A DNA stretch of 60,000 nucleotides from Hydractinia symbiolongicarpus (taxonomy: Eukaryota; Cnidaria; Hydrozoa; Anthoathecata; Hydractiniidae). Below the pieces are notes generated by a model that saw only the letters and a list, made by a program, of their open reading frames with translations, did no database searches and was not told the origin of the DNA. The DNA lies in contig NC_079883.1 of the NCBI RefSeq assembly GCF_029227915.1, forward strand, positions 24,306,001-24,366,000, read 5' to 3'. The position numbers were made by a program, and so were the translations under genes. Below are positions 44,400-54,777 of this stretch, one piece after another; the stretch's first letter is position 1, and each line of letters begins with the position of its first letter.

Positions 44400-47300
44400 T
44401 TTCAATAATTTATATATTTATGGTTTTTTTTTTTGCGATTTAATATGTATTATAATTAATATATCCTTGTCGGTTAGTCTAACGTACTAATTTTTGCTAG
44501 TTTCGCAAAATTCTGGAAAAATAGTAAATTCAGTGCCGTGACCGCCGGGAGGAGGGCACATCCCCCCATAATTTTCCTACTAAAAAAAAGAGAGAGAGAG
44601 AAAGAAAGAAAGAGAGACAGTTTTAGTGTCATTTCTCCAAAAATTAGATAACCCAAGAAAACTACTTTTATTTCAAGTTATAAAAGTTACAAATGCTGTT
44701 AACGAACGATGTCTTTCAGCTTTGAACCGCATCAAAACTTACCTTCGAGCTACAACCACTGATACACGGATGGATAATCTGATGGTATTACATATTCACA
44801 AATCATACACTGATAATATGAAGTAGCTAACAAATTTATTAAAAAGAGAAAAAGTCGTTCAGGAATATCCTTCCCATAGATCATTATTATAAAAACCATT
44901 GAATGTTTTAGGGGGCTGGCAGCACATTTTAAAAAGTCCAAATGCGATGTAAATTTTCTAAAAAACGCCAGCACTCTTAAAATTTCTAGTGTTCTTGTCA
45001 TCTTTTATATTGTTGTAATCGTGTAAGGTTTCTGATGAAAATTTTTATCTAAATTTTGTATCCAATTAAACAACGCAGCTTTTCTAAACTACTGAATTAT
45101 CGAAACATTCATTGTGATTTTTAAGAATGAACCATGAGTTCATTTTTAGCCAATCTAGGAATGTAAAATTTAAAAATGTCCCACTCTTAGGCTTAGGCTT
45201 ATAAATATGTCAGTCAATGAGTGTTCATATAGATAAAAAATAATATATACAATATAATAAATCTTGTAATAAATAATGATAATATTTATAACAAATTATG
45301 ACCAAATTAATTAATTTTTCTTTACCTGCTCCATAGTTATTAAGATTCTTCCAGCTTATATTTTTTGTGACATTGGTGCCCTGTACTGAGACATCAAATG
45401 TATTCAAGTAGCATCAAATCAGGCGGCGGAGATCTTTATTTTTTTAGAAAAAAGCATCGGCTAGGTAAACAGTGTCTAAATTAAAGGCTTTGTTATAATA
45501 AGTTGGGATACTGAAAAAAGAGACACGAATTCACACAACAATAGCGTTGAAAAGTTTGATTACACTATTTTTGAGACTTATATATTTATTTTGTATATCA
45601 TTTTTTTGTGATTTCCAACGCCTGAGCAATCTATAATCATCTATACTTGGACAAATGATGCGTTTGTACTTCGTCTGGGAGGTTAAAATGTCGAAATTGT
45701 CCCTTGCCACCCACCCAAAAATAATGGGATGGTCCTATTTTCTAAAAGCTGTTATTGTAGTTGTTGTTGTTGATGCCTTTATTACCTACAGTTTTATCAC
45801 AGACTTAAGTAATTTGAATCCTTATCTTCAGTTTTATTGACGTAAGTCTCATTCAGGTAACACAATAGGGACCTCCCTTTTCTTCTCAGCAGATGGATAT
45901 TGCTACGAAAAAGTAAATTAACTTTTTAATATAGGATAGGTTTATATTACAACTTAATCTTATAAAAGGACTGCGACGATTATGTTATTGACAGACATGT
46001 AATGATGCAAATTTTCGTAATTTCTTACTGTCATGTCATTCCGAAAACAATTTAGCGTCAAAAATTTTCCTAACAAGAAAAATGACGTGGGACACTGCAA
46101 TTGTTAAAGTAAACCCATTGTAACTCTATATTAAGGGCCCGTTGTGATTCTTTATATACTTCTAATCACATATGTCAAATAGTGTATCGTGTATACGTCC
46201 TTTTAAAGCTTTTTATTTTGAAATTTTGGATTTAGAGGAAAATTGGTTGCTATACAAAATATTTTTAAAAAAATGACGTCAAGTTTAAAGTGCTATTGAG
46301 CATTGTAAAAATTTTGCCGGAGACAAGTAGTTTTGAGTCAAAATTTCGACTAGAGCGGTGTGTAGCTTACAAAAATCAGCAGTTGGTGTCTCTATACATC
46401 TTTCCCGGACCATGAGTCACACTTTTTTTAAAACTCGTAAAATATGAATAACATATTTGAATTCAGCATAGTTTGTTTAATTTATGTGTAAAGTTTAACT
46501 TGATACGCCAACAGAAAGTGCTATTTTGAGGAGACATATATCACAGTTAAAGTCTTAATGTTCAAGTTACCATGTCCCGCCTCGTTTTCAAAAAGAGGTT
46601 CGACATGCCACAAATCTTAAAATTAGAATAGCAGGTTGTTTACTTGCTGCATTGTTTCGAAATTTTCTTTGTTTATGACATTTTTGATAAGGAATTTAAG
46701 TCTGTTGTCCGTTTTTCATAAAACTCAACAGAAAAAGTTGCGGCACATCAAAAGAATAAGTCTCGGGAAAGGTGTTTTATGTTCAACATGTGTCGAAAAC
46801 GCAGCAGTTTTAATTTTTCAGAATAAAAGAGAAATAGAGCATTACATTACATTTTATTTCTCTCTAATTTTCTCCATAAATCTTCCAAAACCGTGGCTTA
46901 CCTGGGTATAAAAATGTTTTGCGAATTGACTCACTCGCTGTGAAATCGCTTTCCTCTGACGTTTTTTATGTCTTTACTGACAGGGTTGTTACAGATTTGT
47001 GTCTGATTTTGTCAAGATTTTTAAAATGATACAGGAAAACCCAGATAAAAGTGTTGTTTTTGTCGGAAGTCAGGATTATTTGATAATCCGTGATTTCGAT
47101 AAAAAAAGTTTGGGAAAATGTCTGGAATTAGCTTTATAAGTTAATAATGCACGTGTTTCAGTAATTCTCTCGGAACCTATTACTCATTAACCTCGTTCCC
47201 AGAATTCTTCTACGCCCATAATATGCTGACAGGACGTCTCCAACCTTGCTCTTTTTCTCTTACTGACATTCTTGGGGAGCAAAATTGTCAGAAAGGGAAA

Positions 47301-48235
47301 AAGAGTCCTGGAGGTGGCTCGGTATTATCCTTGGCCAATCGAGAGCCCTGGGCTCTTTGTCTCTTTTTTATAACGGCCTTCCCTTCTACCTAAATCAAAT
47401 CAAAAGAAGAAAAAAAGCCTTGGAATCGAAGTTGATCATTGGCGTAAAAAAATCGTATCAGCGAGGTGACTTTTCGCACAACAAACAAATCTTTTTGCAC
47501 ACAAATTTCTCCGGCGTTATTCAAAGATAAGGCGGAACAAACACGTAAATAGGATTTTGTAAATTTGTGTGGGAAAATAAAATTTTGTGTCCTGATGTAA
47601 TTAAGAAATTTAAATAGTATTTAATTGGTTCACAAGCAATTAGCATTATGGATTGTATTAAATTTCTTTATAAACTTAATCACAAACTTAAGTGGGTTAA
47701 AAACTTTCCCACAGAGGTTGCTATTTTTTAATACTTTTATTTTCTCATGCTTTCTTTCTGGGTATAAACAAAATGTTCTCAAGAAGGCGACATTGGATTT
47801 CTTACCTTTAATTTTACCTTCATTGTACAATATGTAATAATTGAGATAGTAAATCACCCACAATCTCTTTATCAGAGCTTTTTTTTTAATTAGCGTCCAA
47901 TACTTTGAGAAGCGAAGAAAGCGTTGGAGGTCAGGTTCGGTCGAACTTACCGACATAATCTAAACTTAGTAAACTCATGAAAAGGTAAAGTGAACCTCCT
48001 TTCATCCTTAAAGTTGTTTTTCATTGTAACAACTCTTCACAACAATAGAAAAAGATTCACACGTAACAGAAGAAATTCGGGGGAACAGTTTATGTATCTC
48101 CGATGTTCCAGGATTTTGGTTGACGCGAGCTAAGACTAATGAAGGAAAAATTTAGCGATAAAATCTATTCCTAAAAAATAATATACAAATATCCTTTTTA
48201 TATCAATATAAATACATTTATAAATTATCTAACGT
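44400..48235. other. Gene-poor region, 3.8 kb
   Basis: Only short frames are present, none with domain or splice support. Recognisable content: a GA-rich microsatellite near 44585-44620 and a CCTCGTTCCCAG-headed repeat near 47190-47360 with AGAGCCCTGGGCTCTTTG. Confidence 0.5.
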
Positions 48236-48329
48236 AATATACGAAATAAAATATTCAAAAATGCACACGTAGTAGAACATGCATGCACACGCATGCATAG
48301 CAGAACATGCACATGAAGATAGGATCTGT

Positions 48330-48740
48330 CTATCGGCAACTATACATAAAAGCTTGAGCCCAAAGTTTTTCTTTCGTGTAAGGTAGCCGTTCTGTTTCTT
48401 TACAGTCAAAATGATCAAAGGTTTTTCTTAATGTGTCAGGAGAATCGAAATTACGTTTTGATGACAACTGACCTCGCAGCGAGCCTGCGCGATGTCTTGA
48501 TAGCAATGGTGATAACTGACTCGAACGCTCGCTGTGTCGCGATGACGTACGTGGGCGATATTGAATCACATGATCACTGCTTCTCAATAACGATCTGCGT
48601 ACAAACTTAGGTGATTTTGGGTCATCAATGGGTGCTTGCGGAAGCTTCATAGGTCCACATAAGTTTTTCGCAGGTACTTTTAACTCATATGGAAGTAACA
48701 TATCATCATTGTGTTTTCTTCGAAAGAAACAAGTCGCCAT
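48330..48740 (-). CDS. Small basic protein of unknown function, 136 aa
   Basis: The frame starts at ATG 48740-48738 in a strong context (AACAAAATGGCG) and stops at 48330. The protein is basic and Ser/Arg-rich: M-A-T-C-F-F-R-R-K-H-N, then L-P-Y-E-L-K-V-P-A-K-N-L, V-R-R-S-L-L-R-S-S-D-H-V-I-Q-Y-R-P-R, several S-R-H repeats, and the end L-P-Y-T-K-E-K-L-W-A-Q-A-F-M. There is no signal peptide or membrane span. I recognise no family. The ordered composition and good start favour a real single-exon gene. A longer version with upstream exons cannot be excluded. Confidence 0.55.
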   Translation of the reverse strand: MATCFFRRKHNDDMLLPYELKVPAKNLCGPMKLPQAPIDDPKSPKFVRRSLLRSSDHVIQYRPRTSSRHSERSSQLSPLLSRHRAGSLRGQLSSKRNFDSPDTLRKTFDHFDCKETERLPYTKEKLWAQAFMYSCR

Positions 48741-48959
48741 TTTGTTTTTTTCTTGTCGGTGTGCCACACTCTAGCGCAGTTGTTTACGTTATGTGTATAA
48801 AAATAAAAAGTATAGTTATATAATTTGAACTTCATACCGCATAATAAGCTGTTGGAATCATTAATTATTATAATCTGTTTAACTGCTCTCCAGTCGCTCT
48901 CCGTTGCAGCAGTTTTATTCGCAGGGGAATTTTTAATGAAGGGAATTATCAGAAGCACA

Positions 48960-49259
48960 GCATCAATTAGGGTATTATAAGGATAAAAAAGCGTTTTATT
49001 GTTCTTATTAGAGGGTAAAAAGTCAGCTAGTTTCGAAAGTGGGAAAACAAATTAAGCTTTTGATTTACGTAGAACGATGCTAATCCAAAATTCCCCTTTT
49101 TTGAATAAAAAATTTAAAAGTGTGGGCTCGAAATTGAAAATCAGAATGTTGCCGAATCAGTGGATATTGCGGCAGCTTAATCGTACAAACCTGATATTCA
49201 ACAAGCTGTAAAAAGAAGAAAGAATTAAACTAAAAAGTTAATCTACAACCAAAACTGTT
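48960..49259. other. Short spacer between two divergent small frames
   Basis: Nothing recognised. It could hold promoters for the frames at 48740 (-) and 49260 (+). Confidence 0.35.
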
Positions 49260-49472
49260 ATGCAATCTTTTTTGAAAAGTTTATTGTCACTTTTTGCTCG
49301 ACACGGGCAGAGAGAAGAAGATCAAAAAACACTGGATACTACTAAGAATGACTTCACGAACAGTAAAAGGGGTAAACTTAGCACCAAGAATGGAAAGGTG
49401 GTTAAGGGGAAAAAAGCAAACATCGATGCTACGAAAATTATGAACGTGAACGCCCATATGTTTTTTTTGTAA
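49260..49472 (+). CDS. Possible small Lys-rich protein, 70 aa
   Basis: ATG at 49260, stop at 49470-49472, and AATAAA at 49544-49549. The protein starts M-Q-S-F-L-K-S-L-L-S-L-F-A-R-H (an amphipathic helix) and continues Lys-rich. The poly(A) signal at a suitable distance is the main support. It could equally be chance. Confidence 0.28.
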   Translation: MQSFLKSLLSLFARHGQREEDQKTLDTTKNDFTNSKRGKLSTKNGKVVKGKKANIDATKIMNVNAHMFFL

Positions 49473-50363
49473 ATGGCCAACTTGATGTGTAAATATGTTG
49501 AATAATATGTATATGAAACTTTGTATCTTTTTTTTTTCAAACTAATAAATATTCTAGATATTTGAAACTTTCATCTTTTATTGAGTTGTTAACTTTATGT
49601 ATAAGTAAATTGAAAGAAAATATATGTGAGAAAAAACTTTCTTTGACTGCTATATTTTAGAAGAGATGGGTGAGAAACCTGGAAAACGTCGGTATTTTAA
49701 TCTTTCAGGTTTCGCCAGCGGGAAACCAGAGTCAAGACACTAAAGAAAGATGGAGAGGAATGCTGAGTGTTTTTTATGAACGCAGTGCAATGTTATCATC
49801 TAGAAATTATAGAATTTTTACCACTATTTTGTTTTGACAGCCCATAGACTACGTTACATGTCATTGAGTTGCAGAGAACAATATACATCAGGAATAATGT
49901 TTATCTTGGATCTTAGAGTCTGAGAGAAGAACAGAGATTGCCTAATTTTTTTAAGATTTCATTGTTTTTCAATTTTAAAAATAAGGGGTCGAGACTGAAT
50001 TAGGTTAATCTATTTCGTAATAGCCCTTTTTCACATATATGTCATTTGCGTTTACAGATACTGTCTTTAACAAAAAATAAAAAGTGCGCTTTTTATCGGC
50101 ACAGAAAACCTTTTTTTTGTTCACCCTGGATTAATACTTGATACCATATGGCCTGGCATTGGTGTAAAGATCCTCGAAAAATTGCAGTCGGACATATTTA
50201 TAGCTATAGTGAACCTGTAATAGAGGACTCTTTTTTCGTGAATCCAATCAAATCACGTTCAAACTCTCACATGTGTAAAACTTGCAAATTTAGTATTATT
50301 TTGATATTTCTTGCCCAGTCCCAAACATAAATACTTTTAAAAAACGTTCTTTGTTATTCTTAG

Positions 50364-50788
50364 ATGAGTTACGCCTCTACAGCTTTATTTACGCCCCAAA
50401 AACGACGCAAGGAAATCCAGGTGGGTGTTGTACAAATACATTGTTATTTACGAAAAAAGCTGACTGTTTTTAAAATACTGGCGAGAATAGTTTTTTAAAT
50501 GCTTGAAATGCATTAAATGCTTGTGAAGTCGGGTTTTGAACTTTGCATGATGATATAGCTAGAGCTAGCTAGCTTGCTAGGTCCTAAATGGTGGTATTGG
50601 TTGTAGCTATGTTACATTGCTGAATTCTTGGCGGAATGTCTAAAAACTACCCGTCATTTTAGTATGACCCGGAAAAAACCGATAACGATGACGAACGTAA
50701 AATAAAAGCTATAAAGCAAAGATCAAATAAAGTATTTTTAGTGTCACAAAAAAACTGCATAAAAAGAAAAAAAATATGTTTGCAATAA
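50364..50788 (+). CDS. Possible two-exon small basic protein, 60 aa
   Basis: Exon 50364-50420 (ATG just after TTATTCTTAG; donor CAG|GTGGGT) joins exon 50663-50788 (acceptor CATTTTAG) in phase 0. The product starts M-S-Y-A-S-T-A-L-F-T-P-Q-K-R-R-K-E-I-Q and continues Y-D-P-E-K-T-D-N-D-D-E-R-K. The second exon may instead splice out at AAA|GTATTT, so this could be the N-terminus of a longer or decayed gene reaching into 50.8-52.1 kb. It is not recognised. Confidence 0.35.
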
Positions 50789-50819
50789 TTGAAGAACATA
50801 TAGAATCTTGCTTTTTTTT

Positions 50820-52080
50820 ATAAGTTTACGGGGCCAACGATGACAGAAGTAAGTTGGAAGTGTCAAAGTTGTGAAAGGACACTTAAGGTTTAAGGAATCA
50901 TCAACGATGTTGCAAAAAACATGATATTGCAGAATTTTAAACTGAGAAATATGATCGAGAAGTTTGCACAATTACCAGATAAACCTTTTATGGCAAAAAC
51001 TTTTGCAAGACAAAGATAAACGACAACAACGCTTATGATAAAATGAACACGTGGCGGTGAAGTATTTTCGCCTTACAGAGGCTCTTCAAGGAAAGAATTT
51101 ACAAAGGACATAAGGAGCCGAATAGAAGCTTGTTGCTCTAATTCTTTCACGTAAACATATAAGTTAAGGTGTTTGTAATGATCATTCCGAATTTTTTGTT
51201 ACAACAAACACCCGACAAAACACCAAGCAAAGATAACAAGAAAGTACTCGCTGCTAAATACGAAATTGATGACAGTATTGCACCACTTATGGAATGCCGA
51301 ATGATACCCTAAGCGAAAAATCCAGGCTTTTGTCGTACTAGAATAGGGGTATTTCTTAGACGAATTATAGGACGCTGTGATATCAATACTGCGAGACGAC
51401 ATCCTTAAAACATCTGGTTATAGTCTACTAGTGTATGCTGGCCTTTAGGCAGGTTTGGAAAAATTGCTATTCATGCAACCACTGTCATGTTTAACAGCAA
51501 ACTCGTGGCATGTTTCAAATCGATGCAAACAACGCATTTAACTCAATAACAGAAAAGGTGTTCTTCAGAAAAAAACTATTTTTTGCAGACTTTTAAACTA
51601 CTGATCATTTTTGGGTGCAGATCTTGATAGAATAAATTATACAGAAAAGAAACTAAAATATTGGGTGCAATATTTTTAAACCTCTTGAAGACGCTACCCC
51701 ACAATTATTTTCCCGGCCTCTTTTAACACCTACATTTGCAGTGATTTGAAAGCAATGATTTTTAAGTTGTTTTTACTTCCAGCAAGATCGAAAGAAATAG
51801 GAATTTTCAATCCTACAGGAAACTGCTCATTTAAGCAAGAAAATTCTCATTTATTTACTGCTGACATTGTAGACAAAGTGTGTGCCCAGAGTAAAAGATA
51901 TGAAGATAAGATCACACAGAAACAAAGCGCTACTTAAAGAGACTGGGTGAAGTAAAAGAAAAGCCCAAATTCTTTGGTTTAGCGCTAAGTAAACCAGCTT
52001 TCTGGCACTGTATTTACTCTTGCTTCGAAATATACCAGATGTTTGTCCAACAAACCATTTAATGTTCATATGCCCTAAAT
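50820..52080 (+). pseudogene. Stretch with traces of decayed coding sequence
   Basis: Several plus-strand segments read like protein but are broken by stops: W-K-C-Q-S-C-E-R-T-L near 50858, Y-R-G-S-S-R-K-E-F-T-K-D-I-R near 51072, K-V-L-A-A-K-Y-E-I-D-D-S-I near 51240 and P-K-F-F-G-L-A-L-S-K-P-A-F-W near 51966. I cannot name the family. It may be an old transposase or a dead host gene. Confidence 0.25.
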
Positions 52081-52939
52081 TCTCACAAAGGCGGTTTTAT
52101 ATAACGTGATAAGAGATTTTAACGTCTGAGCTTTTTTACGAATGTGATAACAAATCTTTTATCATTAGATGGGGAACGTATTTCACTAAGTGCATTAACC
52201 ACCAATGAAGTTTAGAGCAGATATTGCTGCACAAGGAGTTTTAATTTAGAAGCAAATAGCTTTCTATGATGTGAAGGTGTTTAAAAACGGCTAAGATATA
52301 TCTGAAATCCAGTCAGCAGTTCTCTTAGATCAACCGAGCAGCAAACAAGAAGTCGTACAATAGAGGGATTTTATCCAAAGGTTATTTACATTCTTTAGTG
52401 CTCACTTTTGCTTAGAATGTATGACAGATCGTTTCTAGATAACTGTGGTAAAAAAAACCTTTTAGCGATGTTCATTTGATAACCGCTGAAGCAAGATTAA
52501 TCGATAGTTCCCATCTATATCTTAGCTGCATCTCTTTTTAATAAAACTAAAGTTGCTATTATATTAACTAAAAAAAATTGAATTATATAAAAAAAAAATA
52601 GATTCTGCAGTGTGTTTCTGAAGAACACTCTCCGCAAATCTTGTTTTAGCGAAAGCTTTTTGTTCTCTTTCCAGAACCCCCGTTTAAAGTGCTCACAGAA
52701 CCCCAACTGTTTTGCCTTCGGTCATGACCTACTGCAAAAATCAGCTTGATTCACCCCTCAAGTTTAATGTATTGTAAAAAATAAGCTCGCTTGTTTTTTG
52801 AAAAAAAAATTTTTTGAATTTATATTCCATTCAAAATTATTTATCTTGTCTTCTCTCCAAAATTAATTTACTAAAAATTCCTTTTTTTTGCTGTTCCGCC
52901 AAATTACTTCAGTTTTCTCCCATCCAAAATTTCTTCTCT

Positions 52940-53099
52940 TTAATAATAGCGTATTCCGTCTGTCTGTTCGTGCATCTGTTTGTCTTTTTTGTTACGGAAA
53001 CACGAATATCAAATGCAATACATTTTTATCCACTTTGTTGCGACGGGTAAATTTAAAGGACGGGCAAGCCCGTGGATTTTTCCACGGGCTAACGACTAG
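52940..53099 (+). mobile_element. Helitron-like 3' terminus (plus strand, best copy)
   Basis: TAATAGCGTATTCCGTCTGTCTGTTCG near 52943 leads to a perfect hairpin, GCCCGTGGA (53068-53076), TTTT, TCCACGGGC (53081-53089), then TAACGACTAG ending at 53099 and T at 53100. Hairpin plus CTRR end plus T is the Helitron pattern. Confidence 0.6.
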
Positions 53100-53599
53100 T
53101 TTCTTTATACTTAGCTAAAATAAAAAAAGTCAAAATTTAACAAAAAAGAAAAGCATGACAGCAAAAAATAAAGAAAGTTTTACTTCAAAAATCTGCTTGC
53201 ACTTAATTTCACGTGTATTTTTTTTATTTTTATTTTTAGTTAGCTATACCTGACACTGCAAATATCCAGTATATAGAATTATTTATCTCTAAAACTCGCA
53301 AAGCCGGAGTGTTTTTAGACTTTTCCATTCTCTGCATGGCTAAAAACCGATAGGCAAACCAAGGGATCGGAATTTTGTTTAGTCAGCACAACTATAGCTG
53401 GCCCTTCTTTTGTCACTTATCAAAAAAAGGTTCACAAATTTACAATCTCGTCCCTTGAAATAAAAATCTGTGAAGTATATTTTTTGTAACATTACATTTG
53501 TTTTGGTATTTAATTATACACTTTTTCTTTCGTTCACTTCCACTAGTAAGAGATTACTAGTTTTCTATTTTTCTCTTTTTTTTCTTCAGTTGCTATAAT

Positions 53600-53770
53600 A
53601 TTCTGTATTCTGCTAAGGAGGTTTAAAGAGATACAAATACCGGCTGAATCGTTTGGCAAGTAGAGAAAAACTTTACTAGCATTAATTCTCATAGTTATAC
53701 AGAGCCATGTGTTTTATTTATGTTCGATATAGTTCCTAATATGTTTAATATACAGACCGGAAACATTCAA
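53600..53770 (+). repeat. Interspersed repeat copy (family of 38430-38730)
   Basis: AGGAGGTTTAAAGAGATACA, AATACCGGCTGAATCGTTTGG, AGCATTAATTCTCATAG and CAGAGCCATGTGTTTTATTTATGTT match the reverse complement of 38540-38720. Confidence 0.6.
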
Positions 53771-54015
53771 CAACAAATCGAACGCGCAATATGGTGGCTT
53801 TTTTTTACAAATCTTTACTTTCTTTATTTGTACTCGCAATGTAAAATATCAATTTGCTCAGTACGTTCAGTAGCATAAAATAATAAAAATGTTCTTCACA
53901 TGTTGTTCAACATTTTTTGCTGTTTTGATCTTTGACTGCTTTGGATTCATTATTTTGTGCGTATATGGCTTTCTCTAATTCAATGATGTAATCGTAATCT
54001 CGGTTTTAAAATTTG

Positions 54016-54777
54016 GCCCGTATGGACAGAAGTGTACACAAGATGGCGGCAAGCGAGGTGGATTTGCAAACTCTGCAAGTTATCAAAAAGACATAGATGT
54101 TGATGTTGAAGTATTTTCCAATGTCAGTTGCTTGCATTTCTCATTGCATAAATTTAATTTTTGTTCCATTAATGATTTTTGTGAACTCAGTGTGTCACTG
54201 TCACTTCCTCTATATTGTTAAAATTTCTTAGCTCTCATGGTCATCATCCAAATCTTCATTTTCACTGTCAGTGGCTGAGAATAATCTCAAACGCTTACAT
54301 GGGGATTTTCTTGTCTTTTTCATTTGTGGTGTTTTAAATGAAAATACACTAGGAACTGTTCCTGGTTTTAATGTCTTTATTCCCCTTCCAAGACTCACTC
54401 GAATTTCCTCTGGTTTGGAATTGAAATTCACAGACTTTGGTGTACTTATTAATTCGAAAATTATCAGCACCACCTCTTCTTCTATATTTGTAAATTTCTT
54501 TGCACCAAGCTCTGTGTAGTTCGTGCTTGGTGTCTTTATTTGGAAACAAGAACAGTCCAATATTTGTCTTTTGTTTCTTGTTATTGTAGAAAGAACTTCC
54601 ACATTCTGGAACACAGCAATACATAGAACATCCTCCAGATATCACTTTTTCAGGAACAGTTGTTTGTGAAGTGGAACAAGACATTTTTTGTTGTGGCTTG
54701 TAAACAAGTTCAACTTCAAAAATTAGAGCTACACGTACTGTCGCTGCGCTGTTGTTTTTGTTGTGGTCCATACGGGC
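54016..54777. mobile_element. 762-bp inverted-repeat element carrying a THAP frame
   Basis: GCCCGTATGGAC at 54016-54027 is perfectly inverted as GTCCATACGGGC at 54766-54777. These edges bracket the minus-strand THAP frame, whose ATG lies inside the right repeat. This suggests a small DNA transposon or captured cassette. No clear target-site duplication is visible. THAP domains are typical of P-element transposases, but no catalytic part is present. Confidence 0.5.
54228..54771 (-). pseudogene. THAP zinc-finger protein, frameshifted
   Basis: The first frame (ATG 54771 or 54684) carries C-C-V-P-E-C-G-S-S, L-F-L-F-P-N-K-D, H-R-A-W-C-K-E-I and K-V-C-E-F-Q-F, the C2CH order of a THAP domain. The usual final His after V-C-E-F is Gln. 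Near 54416-54426 the reading switches to a second frame: K-P-E-E-I-R-V-S-L-G, L-K-P-G-T-V-P-S-V-F (the typical THAP end) and an acidic tail with stop at 54228. So the fourth ligand is lost and one base is inserted near it. THAP domains bind DNA; as it stands this one should not fold. A sequencing error cannot be excluded for the shift. Confidence 0.65.

Noticed and set aside
45655-45840. 61-codon plus-strand frame with a hydrophobic VVVVV run
   Set aside because: No start context, homology or splice logic; the hydrophobic run comes from a GTTGTTGTT microsatellite.
54271-54519. 82-codon plus-strand frame
   Set aside because: Shadow of the THAP-derived minus-strand sequence, which carries the recognisable motif.
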